Assembly (NCBI GenBank): GCA_963210315.1
Contig: OY723294.1
Location: forward strand, 434,001-498,000
Length of the DNA stretch: 64,000 bases
Reading direction: 5' to 3'
Source of the DNA: Rhynchopus euleeides
Lineage: Eukaryota > Euglenozoa > Diplonemea > Diplonemida > Diplonemidae
A model generated the notes under the pieces. The model saw only the letters and a program-made list of their open reading frames with translations, ran no database searches and was not told the origin of the DNA. Shown piece after piece: positions 55,105-64,000 of the stretch. Numbering within the stretch: position 1 is the first letter of the stretch; each line of letters opens with the position of its first letter. Position numbers and translations under genes: made by a program.

Positions 55105-56590
55105 TCGGCGACGAAACTTGATGATCAGCAGCTTTCTGCCTTCTTCCGCTTCTTCACATTCTTCTCCTTCTTCCTCTTCTTCGGGATCTTCGTTGTCGTC
55201 GTCGGCTTCACAGGCCAGTGCTGCCTTGCGTAACACGCCGTCCTTCGCATCCTGGGTGTGGATCGGCGGCTGCTTGTCGCAGAGGCAAATACGGAGACCA
55301 CGCGGTTTGTTGCAGGCAGCATCGCCAGTCAGTAACCAGCCATCGGAACACTTGCCGAGCGAATCGATCGGGCCGACAGGGGTTACTCGACTGCTACCGA
55401 GAGCCCTGAGACGGTGCCGAAACGAATCGAAGTTTTTCATCCATACGGGACCCGCTGTCATGCACTTCCCGCACAACGATATGACATTGTATTGCAAGAG
55501 GGTACACGAAGATTCTTGCGGGGTCGTTGCCGAAACTGGCATAGTTTGCCAGCTCGAACACCATCAGGTCCCTCTCCCGGAAACAAGCAGATGATTGTCC
55601 TGGCCCGCGATTTCCTCTCCCCATTCTCCCTCTCGAACGCTTCGTCGGAGAGGTGGCAGTTCTGAGGATCCTGAGGGTCCTGAGGCATTCAAGGCAGGGC
55701 ACTCCCTTCTCCATTCTTTTACACTCTTTGAAAAGTGTCACAATCAGATGTGGTCAACCGTTACGGCACTGCCGATGGGACTCTCGTCCTCTGGCACGCC
55801 CGCTGGTCGGGCTTCTTTGTCACCACCGCCTGCCTCATCACCGCGTTCACCAACTGGATGTCGATGGTCACGACACCCTGCCCCTGCGTTGCCTGTGGTG
55901 TTGCCCCCACCGCCACAATGAACGGATCCGGAATGTGAAACGTTCGGGCGTGCAGACCATTCGGAACCTCGCTCTTGTAGGGCAGGTCCCTCATGACCGT
56001 GACAGTCATGACCGATCCGTCGAGGACAGGTGGGTGCTCGTCGGGCACGTCAGCTCCCGGACCTACCTCTACGATGATCCGGTAGAAGAGGACGTCTGCT
56101 ATCGAATGCCTCCCCATCTGCGTGATGGGGGGGGGGGGGGGGGTTCGGGGTCAGTTGTTTTTCAGCTGCCTTCGAAGAAGTACTGCCCACCGCGCTTTGA
56201 GCGGTGGGCAGCCTCTTCATATCAGTTCCCAGCACCTCATCCGAGCACCCCGCTTCCGTCAGCACCTCGTACTCAGACGAGTTCTTGTCGGCGCTCGTGA
56301 GGCGCTTCATGCCGCCTCCGACGCGCGTTGCCAGAGACACGCATGGAGTAGACTGCGGGCAGTGTCCTGGCCTTCTTCTTGTCGCCTCTTCACTCCGTGT
56401 CAGCTTCCTGCCCCACTCCTTGTCAAAGTGGGTGGTGCGATGGCTTTTCAAACAGCGCCGCGAGGCTGCTGTGAAACAGCTCGACGCCTTCTGCGTGGCC
56501 TGGGATGATGCAGACCTCCTCGACATTTTTTTGGGATACCACCAGGGGGAGGGACCCGGTGTGAGGCACTTGAGTGCATCCAGGCGGGCA
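55105..56590 (-). CDS. E3 gene region, probably several exons (minus strand)
   Basis: Protein-like segments succeed one another in different minus-strand frames: KNVEEVCIIPGHAEGVELF (56530-56470), EYEVLTEAGCSDEVLGTDMK (near 56280), DVLFYRIIVEVGPGADVPDE and MTVTVMRDLPYKSE (56117-55980), MVFELANYASFGNDPARIF (near 55555) and CGKCMTAGPVWMKNFDSF with KCSDGWLLTGDAACNKP (55475-55310), ending in an acidic run EDPEEEEEGEECEEAEEG just before the arm. The order and the acidic end suggest one spliced gene of the element. I could not place the introns with confidence and recognise no domain. Coordinates are approximate. Confidence 0.35.
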
Positions 56591-57032
56591 GGGAACCTGG
56601 GCAGGGGGCAGGGGGCCCCATTCCTTTTTGGTAATTTTGGGCCAAAGCTGCTGATCATCAAGTTTCGTCGCCGACCCCACCCTCCCCTCCCCCGCCACCC
56701 CTGCACTGCAGCATATTTTATTGGTAATTTTGGGCCAATTTTGACCATTTTCCCCTTGTGCCCAACATGATTCAAGCTTCGACTTCTTTCTCGACTCGGG
56801 GTATGGTTGAACCCTTTTGACTCATACTTTCCACAACGGCCGGAGAGAGTCCGGAATATGCGAATTGTCCCCCCTGCTTGGCCACTCAACATGTTCCCCC
56901 CGGTTAAAATGGGTGAAAATGACCTGGTCATGACCAGGTCATACCTGGTCATGACCAGGTCAGATTTGGTCATGACCTGGTCAGATTTGGACCTGGTCAA
57001 AACCTGGTCAGTCAGCTGACCAGGCCACCGTG

Positions 57033-57421
57033 TCCCCACTTCACGTTTGTGGATAATATTTTATGCGCTCCGGTGTATTGTGATTTTCTTTGTTTTGTTG
57101 TCGGATGGGTGGTCATTTTGTTTTTGCAATCAGCCGCCCCTTGAGGGCGTGCAACCTTATCAAGGCAGACTCGCAGCGATAATATACGGCGAAAGGGGGG
57201 GTGGAGATGTGGGGGGGGGGGGGTGTGGGTGTGGGGGGCAACGCTCTCAATTACCCACCTTCGCATAGTGACCGCCCCTGCCACAGGATGGCACACAGGG
57301 GGAAGGGGGTGGGGGGGGAGGAGAGGGGAAGAAACCAGCCCTTTTCGGTGAAGCGGAAAAACCCCTCCCCATCCCCCCCCATCCCATCCCTGCCTCTCCG
57401 ATGAGGGGGAGGGGGGGGGGG
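57033..57421. other. Short non-coding gap
   Basis: Between E3 and family V copy B. Holds G runs (57209-57236, 57300-57330) and no supported gene. Confidence 0.4.
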
Positions 57422-58573
57422 TAGGGGGGGTCAAATGCCACCCTTTTACGTGGACAAACACGATTTTTCAAAAAACCGGCGCAGAGGCCCCAAAGCCCCC
57501 GTAAACCCTCCAAACCCCCCCAGATCGGTCCGGAAACCCATCGAACCCCACTTTTCCACCATTCCGGGCACCTCAGGTGCCCGAATTGGGGTACCTAAAT
57601 TTTGTGCCACCGTTTGGTACCGGACAGTGCCACTGTGTGGGAGGTTGGAAAAGAAAATGCCCCAACACACCACATCTGAGGGTTGCAATGCATGTTGCTT
57701 GCCAACCACGTCATCCGGTGGGTGTCAGGCGCTATGTAGGTGGCATTAGCCAGGTCTTCGATGAGTTCTGGCTTGTATATGTACCTCCCTGCCACCATGC
57801 ACCGGGAGGCTGCCTGTAGGTACGGAACAAGTCCAGATGGTCGTGTGATTCCTGTGCAGCAGTGCTCCACAACCGGGATGTGTTGACAACGACTGTTGCA
57901 ACACGAGCTGTACATTCCGGGAACACACGAAGTGCGCTGTCGTGGTACCCATTGTGCCAGAATTGGTAGTTGCTGCGGTCTACTTTGCCTGGCCCAAGAG
58001 CACTGGTACTGAACGGTGCAATATGCGTGGCGAGGTGAATGCAACGGAAGGGCGCAAAGTCAATACAGCTCTCGGATGGCGGGTGGTGGTGCCACTAGTG
58101 TGTGACGTTCACTCGAGGATACAACGCATCACAATGAATCAGCAACCGTGGACCGAGTACAATACGCTCTCTGTGGCTGGTGTGGGGGACAAAGGCAGTG
58201 CCTGTGCCGCAGGCAGGGAGGTACATATACAAGCCAGAACACATCGAAGACCTGGCTCATGCCACCTACATAGCGCCTGACACCCACCGGATGACGTGGT
58301 TGGCAAGCAACATGCATTGCAACCCTCAGATGTGGTGTGTTGGGGCATTTTCTTTTCCAACCTCCCACACAGTGGCACTGTCCGGTACCAAACGGTGGCA
58401 CAAAATTTAGGTACCCCAATTCGGGCACCTGAGGTGCCCGGAATGGTGGAAAAGTGGGGTTCGATGGGTTTCCGGACCGATCTGGGGGGATTTGGAGGGT
58501 TTACGGGGGCTTTGGGGCCTCTGCGCCGGTTTTTTGAAAAATCGTGTTTGTCACCCCCATTTGACCCCCCCTA
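57422..58573. mobile_element. TA-target foldback element family V, copy B (reverse)
   Basis: Near-identical to 16775-17925 in opposite orientation. It keeps the same asymmetry between arms (the CCACCCTTTTACGTGG block on one side only), the same TA flanks (57422-57423, 58572-58573) and the same internal frame. The right flank CCCCCCC-TA-GGGGGGG is the palindromic target seen disrupted at copy A. Confidence 0.85.
57849..58280 (+). CDS. Conserved frame in family V element, disintegrin-like cysteines (copy B)
   Basis: Open from just after a TGA at 57846 through about 143 codons. After a possible acceptor CCTGTGCAG (57851-57859) it reads PGCVDNDCCNTSCTFREHTKC and continues VPIVPELVVAAVYFAWPKS. 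The same frame in copy A remains open despite substitutions, which suggests recent duplication or constraint. Identity is unproved (see copy A). Confidence 0.3.
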   Translation, partial: FLCSSAPQPGCVDNDCCNTSCTFREHTKCAVVVPIVPELVVAAVYFAWPKSTGTERCNMRGEVNATEGRKVNTALGWRVVVPLVCDVHSRIQRITMNQQPWTEYNTLSVAGVGDKGSACAAGREVHIQARTHRRPGSCHLHSA

Positions 58574-58786
58574 GGGGGGGGGGGGAGGGGAAGAGCCGTT
58601 GGTTCACCTTGTCTGCCCTCACCCCCCCCCCCCCATTCACCTGCCCCTCCCACTCCACAGATAGCGGGGAGGGGGGGTGGTAGGGGGGGGGGGGGGGGGC
58701 GGGTGCAGGGGATGGATGGACAAGAAATAGCCCGGGAATATCGACGGGGGGTGGGGCGGTGGCTGGTAGTTCTACTGTGTGCGGCA

Positions 58787-58945
58787 AAGAGCCCGAGTTT
58801 TGTGTTGTGCGCACGAGCGGCAGTGTGATGTGGCTACTGGATTTCAGTGGTTTTGTGTTGCCCTCTCAAAAACACACTGCGCGCGCGGTACGCTTCCACT
58901 GACTCTTTCGCTGTGACAAGCGAGATTGTTTGGGCAAAACAAAGA
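58787..58945. repeat. Dispersed repeat R1, copy 2
   Basis: Same orientation and layout as 22598-22770, slightly shorter between CAGTGTG and GTGGTTTTGTG. Confidence 0.6.
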
Positions 58946-59557
58946 CAAGGCGTTGTTTGTGCGCCAAACCCGGGCAATAAACTTGAGACACCGACACCGC
59001 AGCCCCGGCTATTATTCCTCTTGTTTTTTGCTGTGGAAAGTTTGTCTTGTATTTCTGTTGCTCATAGACGCGCCCCCACCCCCCTCCCCCACCCCTGCTC
59101 TGGGTGGGAACTAGAAATACCTGGAAAAACTCAAAAATGACCCAGATAAACCCTCCCGTGGTCGGGTGACGAAAACAAACAGGCGGCGCCGATCGCCCAC
59201 ACCCCACACCCACGCACAACTGGTCTCCTGTGACGTAGGGATGGGATGCGGGCTATGTATTGGTGGCAGCCCCGCCACTGCCCCGTCACAGACAATGTGG
59301 TCGGGTTTGTCGTGAAGCAGAAACAAAAGGCATTGGTTTTGTCTCGCAGGGCACGTAACATTCGTGCCCGGCCAGAAAGATATCACAAAGGGCAAGCAAG
59401 AAAACTGCAAAACACAAGAGCGGGTTTGGGAACAGGGGGGGGGGGGGAAGGGATGTAGGCAGGGCCAGCTGATACTCTATTCTGGGTCCCGCCAGACCTG
59501 CGTCTCCAGAACCCCCAGAATCCTCAGCTGCCTCTGGGAGGGAAGGGTATGTAATCA

Positions 59558-59604
59558 TCGCCGAAAGTGAAGGTAAGACAAGTCTCCCTCCACTCCAGCA
59601 ATGC
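59558..59604. repeat. ~50-bp dispersed repeat S, copy 4 (weak)
   Basis: GAAAGTGAAGGTAAGACAAG followed by TCTCCC and AGCAATGCGAG. Similar in order of blocks to the other S copies but more diverged. Confidence 0.35.
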
Positions 59605-60181
59605 GAGTCAATTCCTGTTGTCGCTCTGGGGGAGCGGGGCGGGGCACACCCACACCCACACCCAAACTCCTGCCGGCACACTGATTTTCAAAACACTAAC
59701 GGACAAAGGATGTTGGCAATATCACGCTATCAAACACACTCCTCCAGAAGAAAACTATGAACCAATACTTGAAGGCATGCAGGTTCAGCCCCTCAGCGAG
59801 GGGGTGGAGGAGGTGACAACAGGGCAACAGACACAAAGAGCGATTTGGAGAATATAGCGGAATGGTGGAGGGGGGATGGGGAAAGGCACTTGCCTTCGGT
59901 CCGGAATGCAGAAAAGTGAACCACGCCTAGCAAAAGGAATAGGGTGGCACGTTTGGCACAGCGTCCTTTTTTTTTCTGCTTTTTTTTGACGGGAGGGGAG
60001 GTGTGTGCCACACCGGCTTAAAACTTCTGGTCGCCATGCATCCACACAGCCCCTCCCTTACTCGGGAGGATTATTCTTTTCGGCAGTTGGTGCCCCTGAC
60101 GACCCCATATTGCGTAGTTTGTGCGTAGTGAAAAGGGGGGGGGGGGTCTCATTTTTTGATTTACTCAGCCATTCTCTGTCT

Positions 60182-60388
60182 CTATGCCGGGACCCCAAAC
60201 TCAAGGAGTTCTTGCTGTTCCGGGGTCAGTGAGGGTGCAGGCGCTTCAGGTGCTGCAGGTGCTGCAGGTTCTTCAGGTGCTGCAGCGCTGGCAGCCTTCG
60301 GTGCGGGTTTCGACGCAGTCTTTGCAGGTCTCTTTGGGGGTGCCCTTTGGCGCGGTGCCTGCTTCAGCTCGTCGGGTGGAAGCATCAA
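60182..60388 (-). CDS. Family W element protein b, copy 2
   Basis: Same Ala/Pro/Lys-rich product as at 35613-35810 but with three more residues in the PAP tract (EEPAAPAAPEAPAP). In-frame length variation in a short repeat fits either coding constraint or chance. Confidence 0.3.
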   Translation of the reverse strand: MMLPPDELKQAPRQRAPPKRPAKTASKPAPKAASAAAPEEPAAPAAPEAPAPSLTPEQQELLEFGVPA

Positions 60389-60468
60389 CGCATCATTAAG
60401 CGGTGCCTGCTTCAGCTCCTCCGGGTGGAAGCGTCAACGCATCATTAAGGAAGAAGGAAGCACAGTTG

Positions 60469-60786
60469 CTACGCTTTTTTGCAGCTGCAGGAAACGACAC
60501 CATACCCAACAACAATCCCCAGACCGTCGAGGGAGAGTGGGCGCCTGGATCCCGTGACACAGATCTCTAGTGCCGTTGTGATCCCCTCGGATAACGTCTC
60601 CTGGACGTTGTCAGCGGAGGTTGCCTGTGTGGCGGTGACCTCCGTATACCCCGCGGGATCCAGTGCCAGTAGCGCCTTCTTCAGCTTTTCGTCGACCCCT
60701 CGGCCGACGCTCTCCTTGATGTCAAGGGCCACCTTCAGGGTGGCACCTCGCAGCGCCCTGAAGGCTGTGATCGTATCATCATTCAC
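60469..60786 (-). CDS. Family W element protein a, copy 2
   Basis: 105 residues, identical to 35215-35532 apart from L for M at position 12. Start and function carry the same uncertainty as copy 1. Confidence 0.4.
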   Translation of the reverse strand: MNDDTITAFRALRGATLKVALDIKESVGRGVDEKLKKALLALDPAGYTEVTATQATSADNVQETLSEGITTALEICVTGSRRPLSLDGLGIVVGYGVVSCSCKKA

Positions 60787-61094
60787 AATCTCGAGGGTGT
60801 TCTACGCGGCTCCTGGAACTCACTTCCTTCTCAGGTGTTTCTGGGCATGGGGCAACCTTGCCCAGGTGTTTCTGGAGTCCCGCCCCACATGTCGTGCGTT
60901 CTTTCGTACGGTGTATAGTGAGTTCTGGCAATAATTTTTTGCTCGGTCAGCGCAGTGCCTCCAGTCCTGTCTCAGTAGCCACACAGAAAGGGGGACCAAA
61001 AAAAACTGGGGGGGGACCAAAAAGCGAGACCCCCCCCCCCAGATTGCGTAGTTTGTGCGTAGTGAAAAAGGGGTAAATCAGGGGCACCAGCAGT

Positions 61095-64000
61095 TGAATA
61101 TTTATGAATTCTTCTTCGAAGTTCTTCAGGCACAGGACACCCTCCAACGCCTTTTGCGGAGAGAGGGACATGGTGCTGCGTTCGCAAAGGACGAATAGGG
61201 TTTGATGTTGACGACCACAACCCTGAATGGGGGCAATATTATTCTGGGGTATTTTCGCTCATCGGCAAATTTTTTTTACGGCAACAAAAGTTCTGCGACT
61301 TTGTTTATTTTCTCCTCCACAAAAAAAAATGGAGGAAACGATGCACCAAAAAAAATCGCGCTGGTTTCGCAAAGACCCCCCCTTAATTTGGTTCCGTTTC
61401 GGTCAGATTTTCTTGTTTTGGTGCGCACGAGCGGGGGGGGAGCACTAGGGTGTTGGGAAGGGGACAGCGTGGCGTGCCCCACCATCCCTTTGTTGCTATA
61501 TTATGTTCACATCCCCCCCCCCCCCACCTCCCCGCTGCACGCCTCGTATGCTCCCACCAACTTTCCTGTTTGAGAAAGGGAAAGTCCCGTTCGAAAGAAT
61601 GAGGACACGCAGTGCCCGGCTCACCCACGACAGGCAGCGCAGGCACGCTGATAGGCCCGCCAGGAGTTTGCGCAGTTGTGAGGGACCAACGCCCTCCCCA
61701 ACCCCCACCCTCCGCCACCCCCTGCCCCATCGGTGAGTAAAGGGGACCGCTGTTCCTGAGGTCAGCTGTTTATTACTGCCACTCACGACACACCTTGAGC
61801 GAGGCACTGCACACAGCAGCACACGATGCAACGGGTGACCGGCAACACGGCCCCAGTCGCTGATCCCCGTTCTGCATTATCAACCGGGAGGGGCCAGCAG
61901 GTGCCGAAGGGAGGAGGGCGACATTGCGATGCCGGAGGTCTTCACGAATCGGAAGGCTTCGGCAGTCTTTGGCGTTGTGTTTTTTCCAACAAGAGTGGGA
62001 GGAGCCGGCAAACCCCGTGTCAGAACACTGTGCCAGGTTTTGTCCTCAAATATATGCAAGGCGGGCTCACAAAGTCTTCTGAATGAAGGCCTTTCCCCCC
62101 CCAACCGGTGGAAAAAATCGCGCCAAAATGCACTTTTCTGCACCGCTTCGCGAAGGACTCCCGAATCGCATGCTGCCAATGATTGTACATCGTGGGAATA
62201 GCACCACCTGCATATTTTCCGGCGAAGATTGGGTGGCGCCTCACTGCCCGAGTCTGCTGGGGCACGTGTTTTCTTTTCGGAAAAAAAAAGATTGTCGATT
62301 CGCCCTCTCCGAGCTTCACAAGAGCGGTGCACTCACGCGGTACACACCTCACACAACTAATTAGCTACTCCATACTCACACACGGGACGTAAGGTTCCAC
62401 TGCACCACAGAAGCGGGTGTGGGTCGGACATATCGAGAGATTGCTCGGGAAAGGAAAGGGATATCCCTTATTCTGTTCCCTGTGTATGCATCAGCACCTC
62501 GGATGGCTGTGCCTGTTCGCCCCGCCCTGAGGGCGAGGGCTTCATTGGGGCTCATTTCACTGTCGTGGTGGAGGAAAAGGGGGGATGGGTGGGTGTGTGG
62601 GTGTCGGGGAGGGATGTGGTATTCGTTCGCTTTTTGATGTATATTTCCGCTCCTCCCTCCCCATTCCGAAGAAACAGACACGCCACACAAGATGGAAAGG
62701 GGGGGAGCCACGTTGGCTCCCACAGCACCGCTGTTCCGATTGGGCCTAACATTAGAAGTCTTTTCGCTCTCAAAAGCAGCAGAGGTGCAGAAACGTGGAG
62801 GGGGAGAAAATGTAGACGTGGCTGTCAGTGGATATCCCCCGTGGCGAAAAAAAAATTTTTCTCCCAAAAAAAAATATTTCTGGAAACCAGCTTGGCGAAA
62901 AAAAATATTTTCGCCACGGGATTTTTGGCTGGGGGAAAAAAAGTCCGAGTTCCCTGCCCTGGAGGTCAGATTTCTTTTCAACTATTTCTCAAAGCCCTGA
63001 ACTCTGACGCACAGCAGGCCAAGCTGGTCGATACATCGACAGCGAAATTTGTGTCCTCGGTCGGACTTCACGACTGTGTCAAAGGCAGGCACAGGCCTCC
63101 TGGAGGGGGGTGAAGACTATGCTTCGCCAGTTCCGTCGAGAAGTTGCTAACAGTCATGTACACTTTGGTTGTTTATGGTTTACACTTCCCCGCAAGACTT
63201 GCTCGATGATGTCCTCAAGTATGCGAGGTTATTTGGAGTCCGGCCTCCCAGTTTCCGCTCTGCGGGCTTCATTTGATGACATTCAGGTCATCCAGACGGA
63301 CAAAATAATGCAGAGGAAAACCTCGTTCGGGCAATTTGGCAACGGCAAGTACGCGTGTTGGGGCGGAGGTTCCAGAAGGGCGCTCATGACTGACCGAGCG
63401 GGTTGAGGTTTCGGCGCCCGAAGGGCGCCGAAAAAAATTGAGGGGTAAAAAAAAATTCTGGCAAAATCGAGGGTCGAGAAAATTTTTTCGCCACCGGAAA
63501 AACCAGATTTTGGTGTCAGGATACAGCCTGGTGGCTGTTCCACGGAAAAAAGCGGTGGGGTGGGGGGGGGGGGAGTGACAGTCATGCTGAGAAGCGTAAG
63601 GCACAGGTGGGTTCCCTGTACACCCCCATCCTGCCCCGCGCATGGATGTACACTGTGTGGCGTACATGTGCGCCCCCCCCCCCCCCCCATCCCACCCCCG
63701 TCACCACTGTCATTGCGACGCAGGCAGGTGTCCTTGTTGTTGGCAAACAACCACACACACACACACACACAAGCCCTCAAGACTCTTGGAGCGGCCTGAC
63801 TATTTAGTGTCTTTGTCGCAGCAAGGGGGCGATATATACCGCTTTTTTATTGATTTCACGTGTCAGTGTTTGACTTTTTCGCAACTTCATTTCTTCCTTT
63901 TCTCCCTCTCCAACCCCACCCGTGACACCACCAGGGTTTAGCTAGCCCTGGTCCGATTATCCCCGGTTCTTCGCTGAAGAGACGCGGCCGGGGGGAGGGG
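61095..64000. other. Right flank, no supported gene
   Basis: A/T runs of 6-10 alternate with G/C runs. Minus-strand frames near 61880-62352 and a plus-strand stretch at 63179-63265 (reading VYTSPQDLLDDVLKYARLFG) look protein-like but are too short to identify and lack clear splice partners. Near 62850-62925 short inverted blocks occur (CCCGTGGCGAAAAAAA and TTTTTCGCCACGGGA). A CA microsatellite lies at 63752-63770. Confidence 0.35.

Larger units (their letters stand above)
54735..57032 (-). mobile_element. CACGGTGG element E3 with TGACCTGGTCA palindromes
   Basis: The left end is CACGGTGGCCTGGTCAG, the right end CTGACCAGGCCACCGTG inverted. Inverted arms of about 390 bp (54735-55135 and 56645-57032) contain arrays of TGACCTGGTCATGACCAGGT, then AACCGGGGGGAACATGTTGAG and an A-rich block. 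Between the arms the minus strand carries several protein-like frames. No clear target duplication. Confidence 0.8.
58574..60082. other. Intergenic with dispersed repeats
   Basis: Holds G/C runs (58568-58580, 58621-58634, 58682-58700), repeat R1 copy 2 and a weak S-type repeat. Frames such as 59286-59681 (minus) show no domain. Confidence 0.4.
60088..61089 (-). mobile_element. Element family W with 12-bp TIR and 5-bp TSD, copy 2
   Basis: 1002 bp with the same TGGTGCCCCTGA / TCAGGGGCACCA ends as 34910-35904, reversed. GCAGT is duplicated at 60083-60087 and 61090-61094. Differences from copy 1 are few: one residue in protein a, 9 extra bases in the PAP tract and small changes in the A-rich stretch near 60931. 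Confidence 0.85.

Noticed and set aside
62020..62352. 110-codon minus-strand frame reading HPIFAGKYAGGAIPTMYNHW
   Set aside because: It looks protein-like, but I recognise no family and found no splice partners; too little to call a gene.
1..64000. Dinoflagellate spliced-leader relics
   Set aside because: I looked for the conserved leader core and did not see it, so there is no support for a dinoflagellate origin from that marker.

Overview
The window looks like nuclear DNA from a eukaryote with a large, repeat-rich genome. It has spliced genes with GT-AG introns, no operons, very long G and C runs, and dense nested transposable elements. I found no bacterial gene arrangement and no rRNA or tRNA. 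A unicellular alga or alveolate (chromerid-like) would fit, but nothing here fixes the taxon.

Only two host genes are convincing, both on the minus strand. One is a PP2C-type protein phosphatase (20342-21529). The other is an inositol-polyphosphate-kinase-like protein with a C2 domain (51498-54060), whose single 139-nt intron can be placed because it joins two reading frames exactly. A lone exon resembling a long-chain acyl-CoA synthetase (46553-46723) may be a third gene or a fragment.

Layout. 1-2196 is non-coding with one small MITE. 2199-15190 is a nest of foldback and TIR elements, several layers deep. It includes a 6.2-kb foldback (3955-10200) that carries a TA-target element, which itself carries two more TA-target elements, and a hAT-type insertion whose empty site survives in the opposite arm. 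One element in this block (13570-15150) carries two spliced exons of a PIF1/Helitron-type helicase. 15957-17925 holds two adjacent TA-target elements; the second has an inverted copy at 57422-58573. 17926-23418 contains the phosphatase. 23419-30865 has split direct repeats (A1 - B1A2 - B2) like those of PAT/Ngaro tyrosine-recombinase retrotransposons, with a satellite array inside. 30866-34532 is non-coding with a tandem repeat. 34533-39643 is a complete-looking hAT transposon with 8-bp target duplication, TIRs, a BED finger and a spliced transposase. It is interrupted by a ~1-kb element with 12-bp TIRs and 5-bp target duplication that recurs at 60088-61089. 41318-44708, 47317-49643 and 54735-57032 are three different elements that share the terminus CACGGTGG, and each carries its own array of short palindromes.

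The main observation is structural. Many families have arrays of short family-specific palindromes near their ends, and several TA-target elements sit in the TA at or near the centre of such palindromes. The palindromes seem to act as landing pads and so generate the nesting. This is inference from the visible junctions.
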